In this document: piece by piece, positions 21,882 to 33,826 of the stretch
How positions within the stretch are numbered: the first letter of the stretch is position 1
Layout of the letters: each line of letters opens with the position of its first letter
Assembly: GCA_000827325.1 (NCBI GenBank)
Contig: KN832871.1
Coordinates: 2,232,001 to 2,296,000, forward strand
Source of the DNA: Oidiodendron maius Zn
Taxonomy: Eukaryota > Ascomycota > Leotiomycetes > Myxotrichaceae
Reading direction: 5' to 3'
Length of the DNA: 64,000 bases
Made by a program: the position numbers and the translations under genes
Notes under the pieces: model-generated
What the model was told of the DNA's origin: nothing
The model's input: only the letters and a program-made list of their open reading frames with translations
Databases searched by the model: none

Positions 21882-24479
21882 AAATGCATATGACAAGGAG
21901 TTACAAAACACAGGATGGCACATCATATTGGCGGGTCTCCACTTTTCTTTCTACTAGCATGAAAAACTATTGCTAAACGAATACCAAAAGTGCAATAGGG
22001 GTATGTTGTTGGAACCGATGAAATTGTTTGCAGCTCTAGATGAAGCACATGATTCCACGTGCCATTTGTATTTCATCCCATCCTACATTCTTCACTGTGC
22101 TGGCAGTGCCATGTTTCTGCTATATAATGATTCTATATCCGTGATTGTTAGTAAAAGGCTTCGAAAAATAACATTTCGCCACTTTGTCTGTTACCCCTAT
22201 TCAGGAGATCCATTAAGCGAGGCACTATCCGTTGATTACGCACAAGCTGGCCACCTTTTAAGCTATATCTAACATCATACTTCATTTTAATCATCCCTTT
22301 ACCATCTCCCAATCTTTTGCTTCATTTCTATGCTCCAGCTCTCTGATTTATGTTCATGTATCCTGATCTTAGGAGAGCGGCATGAAACGCACATTAAAGA
22401 CAGGCGGCTAAGTTTGATGCACCATGCATCGTTGTATGTGTAGGCATCAATAGAAGGACAGGCCTATTCAGTATCTCTCTGAAACATGCATAGAGCAGGT
22501 GGCGGGCCAAAAATGGGCGGTTCATGGACAGACTGTGCGATCTGGGAGTGTGGTTAATTTGTTACAATCACGAAGACTATATAGCTAGGTACCTAGTGCT
22601 AAAAGTATTTGCCTATCCATCTCGAGAGAGATAGATACGTAAAGTATAGGATAATAAAGGGATGGGAATGCGTCTATTCAGATGTGCAGATATACAGAAT
22701 TCAAGGGCGAGAAACGCAATGTCTAACCCCATTAAGGATTGAGTAGGATTTAGGTAGTGTCTGGAATACGACACTCCCAGGTTTCTGTAACTTTTAGCAA
22801 ATATGACAGGGCACCAACATTTCCCTGATCGAATAATCTACGAAATATACGAAGAGAATTCGGTGGCCAGTGACCGTCAACTTGGCAGTAGTGAAGTAAT
22901 GGCAACAAAGCTAAGCATCAAAATACTTGAATATGGATCAGAATCGGATCTGCTCCGGCACTCACCTCTTGTTTCCACCACAGCAGGACCCTGGGAAGCT
23001 GGACTGTCTGGACGGCAACGTGGTCAATGTCTGAAGAACTTGGACAGCTGCGCGAGTGACCACATTCGGACCACCAACCTGGACGCGGCCATAACCTCCC
23101 CAGCCTCTCTGATCGCAGGATGACTTCACGTTGGAGATAAGATAACTTGGTCGGCGGGAATGTCACCAGCCATGTCTCGGATCCGGTGGGGAGGGAGGGG
23201 ACCCAGAGACCAGGAATCGGGTCATGTGACCAGGGATCCGATATCAGGAAGCCAGATGAGGATAAAAAGGGATATAAAACGTTATTAAAAAAGCCAGCTG
23301 GCAGACAAAATTTGCATGGGAGAGGCGTCACTTGCAGCGGGCATGACATTGGAGAATGCGCCTGCGACATCCGACGTGGTGATCGGCCCCGGGCGTGGAG
23401 GGTTGATTCGGTATCAAGAGGCGGTGTCGTAGTGTTTGGGGCTGAAAGGCTTAGACGGCGCGACGCTATGTGAAGGGAATACAGGAGGAGGGACCATCTT
23501 TGCCCGGTCAGATGGCCGACCGGCGTGCGTTGGGGGAGGAAGGCCGCGAGAAGGGGTCGGGAAATCATCACGATATGTACCATCGGGACTGTGAGAAGGT
23601 ACCCTTTGCTGAAGCCTCCTCACAGTTATCACTAGGTCTGAGAGCGAATGGAAGAGAACCGGCCGCCACGTTGGGGCCTCCGTTGGCGAGACGATTTCCA
23701 CATGCAGGAACAGTCATGGGGTCAGCAGGCGGTGTTGGTATTGGTGTTGGTGTTGGTAGTGGTGAGAGGGCCACCCATCGCGATACCTTCATTCCAGGCC
23801 CCTTCTGGGCGTAGAATTCACATCGAGGTCCAGGAGATCGAGAGAAGGCCGAGAATAAAGCGAGAGGGAACAGCGAGGATGACCACATCCTTATGATGAC
23901 CCAGTCATGTTCCGACGTCGTCCTTATTTTCCTCCGCTCGATCCGGCCTGCTGAGAAAGATGCGTGACTAAGCGACGCTCCCGGCTTTGTTGGGCTTTGA
24001 TCGTTCGACTTCAGCCACTCCCGGCGTCCGTAGTGCGGCGATGACCTCGATACTGCCACCATCCTTACGTGGGATTGTCTCGCCCTCTTCCTCTCTCTCT
24101 TCCTCGCACCTCTTCAACCTCGTCTTTCCCACTCCACTCCCTCCCGCCATGCCTAGTTCTCCATTATTAATGCCGAGCCTCCCGTTCCTCTTCTCTCTTT
24201 GATCCTCCTCCCCTCCCCCCCGCATTCTTTTCCTTTCTTTGTTTTGTGGTTGTTTCGTCGTCGCCGCTGGTCAATCGTTCCTCTCCGGCCCCCGACTTTG
24301 GTGGCAGTCGGAGTCCAGTATCCACGATTCACTACATCCCCCGAAGGCACCGGCACCCAATGTCTCTGTAATCCTCGCTGGACATCTGTTGTGACCGCTG
24401 TCGTCGACCCGCGCTCATCCGCCCTCGGTTACCCGCCTTCCGTCGTGACGCCCATCTGAGCCCTAGGCTCTCCGCATCG
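21882..24479. other. Intergenic region of 2.6 kb
   Basis: No gene recognised. A (TTGGTG)n-like simple run lies at about 23731-23760. Bases ~24060-24300 are strongly CT-rich (ctctctcttcctcgcacctcttc), a typical fungal promoter/5' UTR signature before the Vps62-family start at 24480. Confidence 0.5.
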
Positions 24480-26156
24480 ATGTTGGTCCCCCGATTCCTC
24501 ATCGTTGTCCTCTTCATCGTCATCTCATGGTTCGCGCTCAGCTCGCTGCACTCGTACCTCGACCCCAACACCGTGCTGAGCGAGGAGGAGCAGGAGGAGG
24601 ACGTCTGGATTGCCACATCGGCATATTGGCTGGACCGCATAGCGTGTCGCTGGGTCGGCCTCTGTGGGCTCGCCCACTACCGCCCTGAGCCCGCCTGGCA
24701 GCAGAGGAAGAGGCGGAACCAGCAGAGCCAGCAGACCGTCTTCGCCAGCACCGGACCCAATGGCACTCCCGCGGGCTGGGAAGAGGCGCCGCCGAACGGG
24801 AAGCTGAGACCTGGAGATTTCGATGGAGACGACAGAGTGCTGAAGGATGTCCCACAGTTCGTCCTCGACCACGCTCCGCTGATTTATCTCTACTCTGGGG
24901 AGCAGTTCTGGCCTTCTGACATCGCCGATCACCTCCGGCATACCGTACCTGCCGTCAACCATACTCTAGCGAAAGGCACCACCCAGTATGGACTGCACAA
25001 CCTTGAGAAACTACATAATATCTCCAATGGACGACACCTATATATGAAGAGTGTGGAAGATGTGGAAGATCGCCCGACCTGGCTGGGAAGCGCCTACAAC
25101 AAACCCATCCCGTACGGAGATGAAGGCGAAGATCCTGAGGAGGAGGTCGATACGTATACCGAGCTGGTTGAAGCGAATGATGCTGAGAGAGAGGTCTGGT
25201 TCGACCCATATACACCCAAGAAAGCTGCTCCTCGGACTGCCGCTTTGGGAAACCACCATCGTTCTCTTGCGAGACGTTCAAACTCCTTCAACAAGCCCGA
25301 CGAGTCAGGACGGTCATCCGCGCCCTCAGTCCTTATCCTTGTCGACAAAGGAAATGACATCCTTGACGCCTTCTGGTTCTATTTCTACTCCTACAATCTC
25401 GGGACGACTGTTCTGAACATCCGCTTTGGGAACCACGTCGGCGACTGGGAGCACTCTCTGATCCGCTTCCACAAGGGTGTCCCGAAGGCCGTCTTCTTCT
25501 CTGCCCACTCTGGTGGCACGGCATATACCCACAATTCCGTTGAGAAAGGCAAAGGGAAAGGCAGAGAGGGAAGACCTGTTCTCTACTCGGCGCTGGGCAG
25601 CCATGCAATGTATGCCATGCCCGGCAAGCATCCTTACGTCCTCCCCTTCGGCATGCTCGCCGACGTTACCGACAAAGGCCCTCTATGGGACCCGGCTTTG
25701 AACTACTACGCCTACCACTTTAACACATCACTCACCCACGATGTAGACGCGAAGTTATTCCCTGCCACCCACACCCACGGCTCGCTCTCGACACAGTCCT
25801 TGCGCAGCCTGGAAGTCCACCGCAGCACTGATGTTTTAACACCCGCATCGCACAATCCCGACGCGCCGACGAACTGGTTCTGGTTTAAGGGCCACTGGGG
25901 CGACAAATTCTACGAGCTGTCCGACGAGCGGCAATGGCGGTTTGCGGGGCAGTATCACTACGTGAACGGGCCGCTGGGGCCGAGATATAAGAACCTGGGC
26001 CGCTCGAGAGTCTGCCAATCCGGAAAGAAGTGCCGGATGCTAGACTCCATCGAGGAGGGCAAGAAGTCGAGCTGGATCAGCGCCCGGTCGCTGCTGATAC
26101 CAGAAGAGAGGCTAGTTGATGTAGACCCTGATATAGAGTATGGTGATGAGACCTGA
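24480..26156 (+). CDS. vps62: Vacuolar protein sorting-associated protein 62 (VPS62/DUF946 family)
   Basis: 558-aa single-exon protein. An N-terminal hydrophobic segment (~5-24, FLIVVLFIVISWFALSSL) looks like a signal anchor. The VPS62 domain fills the rest: APLIYLYSGEQFWPSDIADH at ~133-152, FWFYFYSYNLG at ~298-308, FGNHVGDWEHSLIRF at ~316-330, AVFFSAHSGG at ~336-345, YSALGSHAMYAMPGKH at ~370-385, and the WFKGHWGDKFYEL block near 470. Yeast Vps62 is needed for vacuolar protein targeting; the biochemical activity is unknown. The start is favoured by the CT-rich leader and the hydrophobic first exon. It lies alone, with large gaps on both sides. Confidence 0.9.
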   Translation: MLVPRFLIVVLFIVISWFALSSLHSYLDPNTVLSEEEQEEDVWIATSAYWLDRIACRWVGLCGLAHYRPEPAWQQRKRRNQQSQQTVFASTGPNGTPAGWEEAPPNGKLRPGDFDGDDRVLKDVPQFVLDHAPLIYLYSGEQFWPSDIADHLRHTVPAVNHTLAKGTTQYGLHNLEKLHNISNGRHLYMKSVEDVEDRPTWLGSAYNKPIPYGDEGEDPEEEVDTYTELVEANDAEREVWFDPYTPKKAAPRTAALGNHHRSLARRSNSFNKPDESGRSSAPSVLILVDKGNDILDAFWFYFYSYNLGTTVLNIRFGNHVGDWEHSLIRFHKGVPKAVFFSAHSGGTAYTHNSVEKGKGKGREGRPVLYSALGSHAMYAMPGKHPYVLPFGMLADVTDKGPLWDPALNYYAYHFNTSLTHDVDAKLFPATHTHGSLSTQSLRSLEVHRSTDVLTPASHNPDAPTNWFWFKGHWGDKFYELSDERQWRFAGQYHYVNGPLGPRYKNLGRSRVCQSGKKCRMLDSIEEGKKSSWISARSLLIPEERLVDVDPDIEYGDET

Positions 26157-27890
26157 AACCTGACGAGAGAAACGACGCGGTCCGTTGAGTGACCGAATTA
26201 TAGACGCACGATAGGATGAATCAAACCGGGGTAGGCGTTGGGGTTTTTCCGCTTTAAATTTTGCTGGAGTAACATTGGATATGGGTTATGGGTCGGATCT
26301 GGATGCAAAACAGGTGTGCAAATGATTGAAAGACTGGGGCAAAATGGAGTGGTGGGCTCTTTCTCTTTCTCTTTATTTTTCCAACACCCAGTACGGGACC
26401 AAGGCATGGTTGCATCCGGTAGAGTGGAGTTATATACCATGTACACCTAGTACTCTCACTTTCTCTCACTCCTTTGACTCCCTCCGAATCCAGCGGTTCT
26501 CCTATAGATTCAGATACCTCTTGAATACTACGAGAAGACTAGGACTCGACTTAAGACTTGCGTTCCTCTTTTGTGAAACGCAATCAATTGATTAGCACAT
26601 TCTCTAGGAAGTTAGCGAGCTTCTATATTTAATGTACTGACTAGAAATGCTTGGCGCTTTGATTGCATGAAGCAATTCGACACTAAGATAACACGCGCTC
26701 CCGCTATGTTCACCTTTAGCACCCTGCAGGCGAAGACGGTGGACGGATTTAAGTCCCAACTACTGAAGGGCAAAATCCCAAGCATAGACAGCAATGGAAA
26801 ATGCAGAAACCTCTAGACCTAGCAAGAAGCATGAGTCTATACAAAGAAAGGAAGCGACTTTTCATTGAAGGAGGCTAATTTCTATGGCACCCGTGGGGTA
26901 GAAACTGGTGGATTACATGTAACACTCTGCAACAGTCGGCTGTTAATAATTCATGCTTTTCGGCATAATCTACTGAGGAAGAGGGCTCATTTAGAAGTAT
27001 TAGTACACTTCTCAGTTAACGCCTAGTTCGCACTACCAGCTCGCTTATACTCTCAGGGGCTGCTCCAGGTTTAATACTTGGCTATTCCTTAGCTTTACCG
27101 GACAGCAACAGAACGGAGAGTATGAATTTGTAGGCGTCCGCAATTCGAGAAATATGTGTTATAGTACGACCTTCGAATGATGTAAGACTACTGTGATTTA
27201 CTTTGTTATAATATGCTCGGCACAGCTATTTACCCGGCAAGTATTTATCCCACCTAAGGTCTACTAAGGAAGTAGGGAGGCCTAAATTAGCCAGGCATTT
27301 TAATCTAGATTGGAAGTGTTCCTATCTAGTGGTTCACGACAAGCAGTAAAAATCTCGCCTGATCGAAGCGTATCCTACTATCTTTGTTCTGAAATCAGTG
27401 TCACGATGTGCTCTTTGTTCTCTTGCGTTTGTCTCATTAGTCTTATGCCTTGCATGCCAGGTGTCATAGTTTAAGCCGCAGATTACTTCCATCACCATTG
27501 AGTTCTAAAAAGCAGCATGTCAGAGCCTAATGGAATACTCTCGAGCACGAGAGACAACTCATGAGACTTGAAAACCAATGTTCTCTGCCTCATAAATTCA
27601 GTCTTGTGCCTCCAGGAATTTAAGTGCCATGTAGGTCTGTCCGTGGTTGGGAAGAAGCATTTACTTGAATATTAACATTTTAAAATGGGTTTAGATAGTT
27701 ATTTATGCGGCAGAGAGTCATTGAATCCCATTTGCGGCGTAAGTCAAGAAATCCTCACCCCCTCTTTTAATTTTTTAACCATATTCACAAGATCCTCGAG
27801 ATTGATAATTACATTCCAAGTAATTGACTTTGTCTTAGCAGGAGCCAATAGGGAACAAAATTTCTGTCACGGATGAGAATCTCCAAAGCG
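26157..27890. other. Intergenic, AT-rich, no gene recognised
   Basis: Stops are frequent in all frames. The composition looks like decayed sequence, but no terminal repeats or protein relics could be identified. Confidence 0.45.
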
Positions 27891-27897
27891 ACGACTT

Positions 27898-28309
27898 TAA
27901 TACTCTAGTTCTTCAAGTACCTCACGACGAGAACCTAAGCCAACTTCGACTTCATCTTCAGTTCATAAGCCAGAAGTCCCATCTAATTTCACCCTCTGTA
28001 TCTGCATATCATTTCCCGAGAGCTGTTCACTATCTCTCCCAGCATCTCTAATCCCTGACTGGGAAGACAACACCAACATATTTCAGTCGAGCAGTCCCTC
28101 ACCACCACCTATTGATCTACCAACAGTTCCATTAAAACCGTCTATCCCTCTTTGCAGTCCAATTCCACGCGATTCTAAAGCCTTCCGTAAACAGCCACAT
28201 CTCAGACCTTGGAATTTGAACACATACTGGTACATGGAAAGTTACCGTTCTGAATCGTCCATCGCCATTAAACTAAGCTCTCTGCCGCAGGTGCGACTCA
28301 GCGCCTTAT
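27898..28309 (+). other. Coding-like open stretch, possible upstream exon of the TPR-like gene
   Basis: One plus frame stays open for about 410 bases and encodes a Ser/Pro-rich stretch (SSSPSPPPIDLPTVPLKPS, then RPWNLNTYWYMESYRSE) with no ATG before residue ~110. A second frame is open over its first half. A possible donor (CCGCAG/gtgcga) lies near 28290, and an open frame continues into the TPR-like reading frame after about 28345. It may be the missing N-terminal part of the gene at 28401; the join does not keep frame with the simplest splice pair, so I do not include it. Confidence 0.3.
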
Positions 28310-28400
28310 AATTGAAATTAACACGGCATTTAAGCCGCATAGAAGATCACTCGTCTTCAATTCCAATCTATTCTCATTTTTCCCCTTCCGATCTACACCA

Positions 28401-28754
28401 ATGTCTACGCATCGCGTGCCGGCCGATGATATTGTTCAGCGCATTAATTTGCATCTTCTTCGCTGTGCAACTCTCCTCGCATGCGAGCAGCCCAATTTGG
28501 GATTGAAAGACGCAAACAGGGCATTAGGCTTGGCAGAGTCTGAGAGGATCTACCACTTGCGATCAAAGAGCCATTTATACCGGGGGTTATGTTTTAGGAA
28601 GCTGGCACGCTGGGTGGAAGCCAGCTCTGCTTTCACGAAAGCGGCGAATATAAGATCATGGGCGTCTAGAGTGGGAGAGTTGAAGAGCGAGGCGGAAGAG
28701 AATATTGATGCATTGGAAGCCGAGTGGCCAAAGAAAGTCAGATTCGTAGATTAG
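28401..28754 (+). CDS. Short TPR-like protein
   Basis: 117 aa from the ATG at 28401. The helical repeat pattern resembles tetratricopeptide pairs: RINLHLLRCATLLACEQPNL, GLKDANRALGLAESERIYHL, SHLYRGLCFRKLARWVEASSA and FTKAANIRSWASRVGEL. Larger fungal proteins with this kind of module have an N-terminal extension, so this could be the 3' exon of a longer gene; coding-like sequence upstream (27898-28309) agrees. The next gene downstream on the same strand also ends in TPR-like helices, so the two could be distant paralogues. No specific function can be given. Confidence 0.55.
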   Translation: MSTHRVPADDIVQRINLHLLRCATLLACEQPNLGLKDANRALGLAESERIYHLRSKSHLYRGLCFRKLARWVEASSAFTKAANIRSWASRVGELKSEAEENIDALEAEWPKKVRFVD

Positions 28755-29179
28755 CAAGTGACTGGGCAGCGTCTGCGCTGCAGTAAGGAAATTGACGGCA
28801 ATACCAGACTTTAGGTTCAGGAGAGAAAATTTAAGAAGCTTATATTTGTGAAAAGAATCTTTACATAACAAGTATATCAAATACTGAGCTCCAGAAAGGT
28901 AATTTATAGTTGGAGAGAACTTGAATTTTGGGTCTCTCACTCCAATGGAAATCAATTTCCAACATAGATCTCTTTCAGACAATGGTCTACCGGATCCGGC
29001 CAGATGAAAACGTGAGCTACTTGGGCTTTTAGCTTTATACAGAACGTCCCACTTAAACGCATTCCAGTTGCTAACCCTGTGAACTAAATACTGTATTCCG
29101 CTGCTATTTCATTAGAACATACTACTTTGTCTATCAGGAAGCTGAATACAAAACTCTGAAGCAATCAGCAGATATTACA
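28755..29179. other. Intergenic between two plus-strand genes
   Basis: About 425 bases, AT-rich, no gene seen. It is the likely promoter of the following gene. Confidence 0.5.
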
Positions 29180-32036
29180 ATGGCAAAAGACGGAGACGGT
29201 ACTTCAGATGGTGACAGCGCTAACATAAGTGAGTCTGAATTACATCAGAAGTCGTCCCAGATTGTTTCGAATGAATACAAATCGTCCATACCTTCGAACG
29301 AGGGCGTCTTAGGAGTGCATTCGGATGTTGTGAGATCTTTACCGTCATCCAAAACTATACTTGCTTACCAGCAGCAAAATGTCACGTCATATGTTTCGCA
29401 AGGCACTCTTCTCTCCCCATTTATATCATCAGAAGCTGTACTCCCTTCAGTATCTCTTCCAGCCAGCGTAACGTCTGTATCACAAATCTCACCCACGTCG
29501 ACCCATGAGTTTAAAGATCTAGGAACGACAAATACATCAATCACCGAGCAAACAGAAACGGCTCAAGAACACCCATCCATAAACACGGAAATTCTAGCAA
29601 ACCTAAACCCTGCGCCTTTAAATATAGCGAAGGATTCTGACCCTCATACTCCTCCTTCGCCGAGTGGAAAAGCCGATAATTCTGAAATGAAATCGACCTT
29701 GTCTACACCCAAGCAGCGTAATCACAGTGGGGTATTTGGTAGCTCAGGTTCATTCTCAACGGTCGAGTTATCGAGTAGCGGCCGTTCAGGCACAGGAGCA
29801 ACAGCTGTAAATACCCCCTTAGGCGTGTGGAGTAGCTCCCCGCCTGATATTTTCGCCAAGGTTGAAGAATCTCCTGAAAGTAAACAATCTCTGTTCCTCG
29901 GTCAATCGCCTCAGGATGGATTGTCCGAATCTCAACTGGATCAAGTAGAGCAAGGCATATCCATCGGAGAGACAGATCAGGATCTGGGAGAAATCAGTTC
30001 AGATACCTGTCCTCGTACCAGCAGCGATAATAAGCCATCAGGCAAAGATGTATCGAACAGACCTTCGGTGTATACAGAACAATTGCCAATAGAAACTTAT
30101 CACAGACGAGAAACTCAGTCGTCTCCGCCTGTTGGCCGGCCATCAAGGCAAACTTTCATTGAGGAATGCGATGGCTTGAATTTGGACCTGCTTTGGGAAG
30201 GTGAATGTATCCCTGCTGGGGAACATGCAGTGGATTCAAATGCACCGCAAAATAAGGCTCCTGTCCTTGGTGATACGCCTCCAAAAAGCACCGGGCCAAC
30301 TCAAAAGGAGATTGAGGCCAAGGAATGGTTCCGGGACCTCGAAGCAAGGGAGAGAGAGGTGACTCCAGGCGATAAATCAGTAGAACCGAGCGAAGAAACA
30401 AAACGGCTGGAAGAGCATGTGAAAGCGTTGAGGAATGCGGGCACGCAAAAGGTATAATGCCGTACTCATTGTTGCAGCACTAGAAATATATATACAAGCT
30501 AATTTTTATAGGTACCCGATGAAGTAGAAAAGTGGAAGATACTTGTAACTGATTACGCAAACAGACTTATGGCTAATTTGACTGTAGAAATGGCGATCGA
30601 GTTTGGCAGTCAGGCAGTAGAGGCCGCATTTCTGCTAGGCACCTCGCAAACTAGTGAGATTATCTCGTTAAGACATGAGAATAAGAAACTGAAAAAAGTT
30701 CTTGCATCCTTAAAGAAAGATCATGGAAGGAGTGTGGGTTATACCTCGCCAGAGGAATATGAAAAATTTAAAGCACAATGTAACGAAGAGATAATTAAGC
30801 GGGATGGCAAAATTGAAAGGCTGGAGAGCCAACTCAGAAATGAAAAGGCATCCAGTGCTTCTAAGAGCACGTCCTCTAAGGGCGATTTGGATAGAGCAAT
30901 TGAGAAGAATAAGAGGCTCGGTGCAGAGCTCGCCAAACAGCGGAAGAGTGAAAATCAGATAGTGGAGAAGTTTCAACACGCTCTCGAGGACGAAAAGAAT
31001 AAGAGTGCGGTCTTAAAAACTGAGATTGAGGAAAAAAGGACAAAGACGGCATTGCTAGAAGAGAAAGTTAAATCTCTGAGAGACGCGCACGAAAACCCGG
31101 GCATCAAACAGCAACAGACTCAGCCTAATCAGAAAGAGCTGGAACTGAGAGGTAAAATAGCCAAGCTCCAGCAAAAAGGGAAGGTGGCATCACGAAATAT
31201 CGGGATATTGCTAGAAAGAATACGGACGCTGGAAGGAAGAGGTAAGTTGTTCGCAATTCCTTGGCGCAAGAAGACTCAATCAGAAGATTTGTATAGATTC
31301 TACTGGTTCTACTTCGAAAGCATTAGAAGTATCGGATCCAATTGATCTCTGGGATATGAGCTCGGCAAGAGAAGACGAAGTGGACACGGCAGACATCGCA
31401 ATATTTCGAATCAGACTATACCTGCACAACATGGTTCAGAAACGGGCGATACATGGAATGCAACCAGACGACACAGCTGGGATACTCGATATAGCATGGG
31501 ATATACTAAGGTCGAGCCAAGAATCCGCGGATGAAGCTGCTATCACCCGAATCTCATTCTGGCTTGGCGTGGTGTTATACTATAGTGATGACATTGCAGC
31601 AGCTCGCAGCTACTTCTTGGAAGCCAACAAGCCTACGTTATTGCCAACCTATGAAGCGGCCTATATTGAAGGCTGGATTGAGCGGTGCAATGAAGTTGGA
31701 CCGGAGAAAGACGCTTCGGCTTACGTAGGACTCGCAGAACTCCGCCAATTGGGCATTAGTCCGCGTGACTTTCTCACCGAACTAAAGGCAGCGGAGGAAG
31801 ATAAGAAGCCAAGCAATCTGTCCGACAAAGCCAAGGATGAAGCAACGAGCGCTGGTGACTCTGAATCGCAAAGCAAGGAGCGAGAAGGGCCATCCGAAGC
31901 AATAAAGCCTCAAATTAGGAATGACGAAAACCAGGATAACGTACATGGAGATATTTTGAGAAGACTAACGCCTACATGGCTCTACACCACCATTCGAGAT
32001 GCCATCTCGGGTCCAGGAACTCTTCCAACAAACTAG
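29180..32036 (+). CDS. Large disordered/coiled-coil protein with C-terminal TPR-like helices, function unknown
   Basis: 913 aa in three exons: 29180-30451, 30512-31241, 31297-32036; introns of 60 and 55 nt keep frame. Residues 1-400 are Ser/Thr/Gln-rich and probably disordered. Residues ~430-670 form a long coiled coil (ENKKLKKVLASLKKDHGR, then LERIRTLEGR). Residues ~690-810 are helical and TPR-like (ITRISFWLGVVLYYSDDIAA and ARSYFLEANK), followed by an acidic linker and a conserved-looking C-terminal motif LTPTWLYTTIRDAISGPG. I do not recognise the family. The architecture suggests a scaffold or adaptor. The coding bias is clear and no break is seen. Confidence 0.75.
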
Positions 32037-32306
32037 TAATAAGCAGACATATCAAATCTCTGGTTTAGTATCGCAGTAGTTCCTGTTGTATAATAAGACA
32101 AATCGAAGGACGTGTATGAGTGGAATCATGCCTTCTCTTTTAAGTTTGGAGGCTCGCGGGTCAGACAATTGCAATATTAGAAAGACGTAATACATTGAAC
32201 CACACTTGTGACATTGAGCTTGCGCATGCTTTTAGTAGATTACATCAACATGGTAATCTCATTTCGTACCTCTCAATAGAGATAACTCCGTCCATACCTC
32301 AGAGCC

Positions 32307-33404
32307 TCACACGCGTATTATGCTACTAAGCGCTACGGCGCCGATACTCATAGCCAATGCCATCAGGAAGTTGACCTGGTTGTTATCAAGGAGACCCAGA
32401 GAGCCACTCTCCAGCATACGACTGGGTTGTTCGTCTCTACCCTGCTTTCCTGCGCCTTTCGTCTTAGCAGAACCTTTTGACGTTGGCGAAGAAATCAGGA
32501 CGTGTGCTCCTCCCTTTCCTTCCACGATTTTCCCCGTTCGCGTGTCTACTACACTTGGTTGAAACCAACCACCTAATAAACTATCAAGAACACTCCCTAG
32601 AGCTCCCCATATTGTCATAATGAGCACAAACCTCAGCCGTTGTCGCAGCGCCCATGCTCCTGCGACCCCAATCACGGATGAGCTCTCAGGGCAGAAAGGA
32701 ATCAGGGCCACGGATGCTAGAACGATTATGAGGGATCCTAGTAGACCCGCCACAAGGCCCCAGACTGTGACACCGCCATTTGTTCCTGGAGGGACCTGTC
32801 GTAGATTCCAGGACGTGATGAGTCGCGGCCTGCTCTTTGACAGGATGCCCAGTTCGGAACTAAATGTATCCGCGGCCACAGCTGCATAATTTGCTACTAT
32901 CCCTATGACGAGCACATCGTCTCCCCATGTGTAGCATCTAGGTATAGAGCCGGGATCCGAGAAGGGGTTTTGCTCTCGCTGGCGGAGCTGGTATGTATGC
33001 AGAAGGCTGAGGATGGAGGCTACAGCAGAGTTTGCGAAAACTACATTGCAGTTAGGCCTTTGTAATATACGCTATCTGAGATTGGTTTACCTTGAATATG
33101 CGTCCTCGCCCCTTCGCCGCCAGAGCTACCATTGGCTTGCACTGTGAGCCTGGCCTTCACATCTTGCTTGACCTAGGAACCATTAGGATTTCGTCGCCTC
33201 ATCAGACTCGACACACACCTTGGTGACTCTAGTGCCAGCCAAAAAGAATATAATCAGGAGGGCAAAGGGGAGGCTCCACGGGTGTACTGCATGCGCAACG
33301 CCTGTGAGGATAGCTGCTACGATTCCAGCAGGAGTGAGTGACTTATGTGACCAAGCTCGATACACCATTGCCAGCAAGACTGGTATGGCAATTATAGCCT
33401 TCAT
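32307..33404 (-). CDS. Integral membrane protein, TMEM19/DUF92 family
   Basis: 333 aa in three minus-strand exons: 33219-33404, 33091-33172, 32307-33040; introns of 46 and 50 nt restore frame. The start at 33404 (MKAIIAIPVLLAMVYRAWSH) is chosen because the family begins with this hydrophobic helix followed by KSLTPAGIVAA. Other family blocks seen: AANYAAVAADTFSSELGILS-like segment at ~145-165, PRLITSWNLRQVPPGTNGGV at ~170-190, and the acidic/Gly loop IWGALGSVLDSLLGG-WFQP. There are about six predicted membrane helices. The family includes human TMEM19 and plant VTE5/VTE6-like kinases only distantly; the fungal function is unknown. Confidence 0.88.
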
Positions 33405-33826
33405 ATTGAGCGGGATATGATGAAGTAGGTATATAGAAGACGTGAATGTTGCTGCAGTGTAAGCTTCATTCTTGCATACATACAAAATGAGGACGGTAAT
33501 ATTCTGGCCTGCTGGGTTGTACGATGTGCCTTGCCCAGAAGCTCCGAAAAGGGAAACGCGCAGACTTTGAAGCTTACTCAGCAATCAGAGCTCTTCCCCC
33601 CTGCTGGTGCTTTACTGCATTGCACGCACTGCTCTCCGTCGACATCACTCTGCTAGTAGAACATCAACTGCACAACTAATATTTCCTCAGTTGGGAGATT
33701 GCAGTATAGATATCTTTAAATTAGCCTGCCAAGTGCACGTCTCTTCCTCCTACGGCCGTTCAGTACAAACGTGGTCTTATATTCTAAAGATCCTTATAGA
33801 GCGGATGGCACAAGTAAAGTTAGGTT
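33405..33826. other. Intergenic between two minus-strand genes
   Basis: Promoter of the TMEM19-like gene and 3' UTR of the FAD oxidoreductase. The frame upstream of 33404 stays open to 33584 but is not family-like and is read as 5' UTR. Confidence 0.5.

Noticed and set aside
23147-24062. Open frames in both strands upstream of the Vps62-family gene
   Set aside because: No domain, atypical composition, and overlap with the CT-rich promoter; probably non-coding.
26600-27890. Possible decayed transposable element in AT-rich DNA
   Set aside because: No terminal repeats, target-site duplications or protein relics could be identified by reading; calling a family would be guesswork.
33405-33584. 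N-terminal extension of the TMEM19-like protein
   Set aside because: The extra residues do not fit the family start, and the conserved opening helix begins exactly at the Met at 33404.
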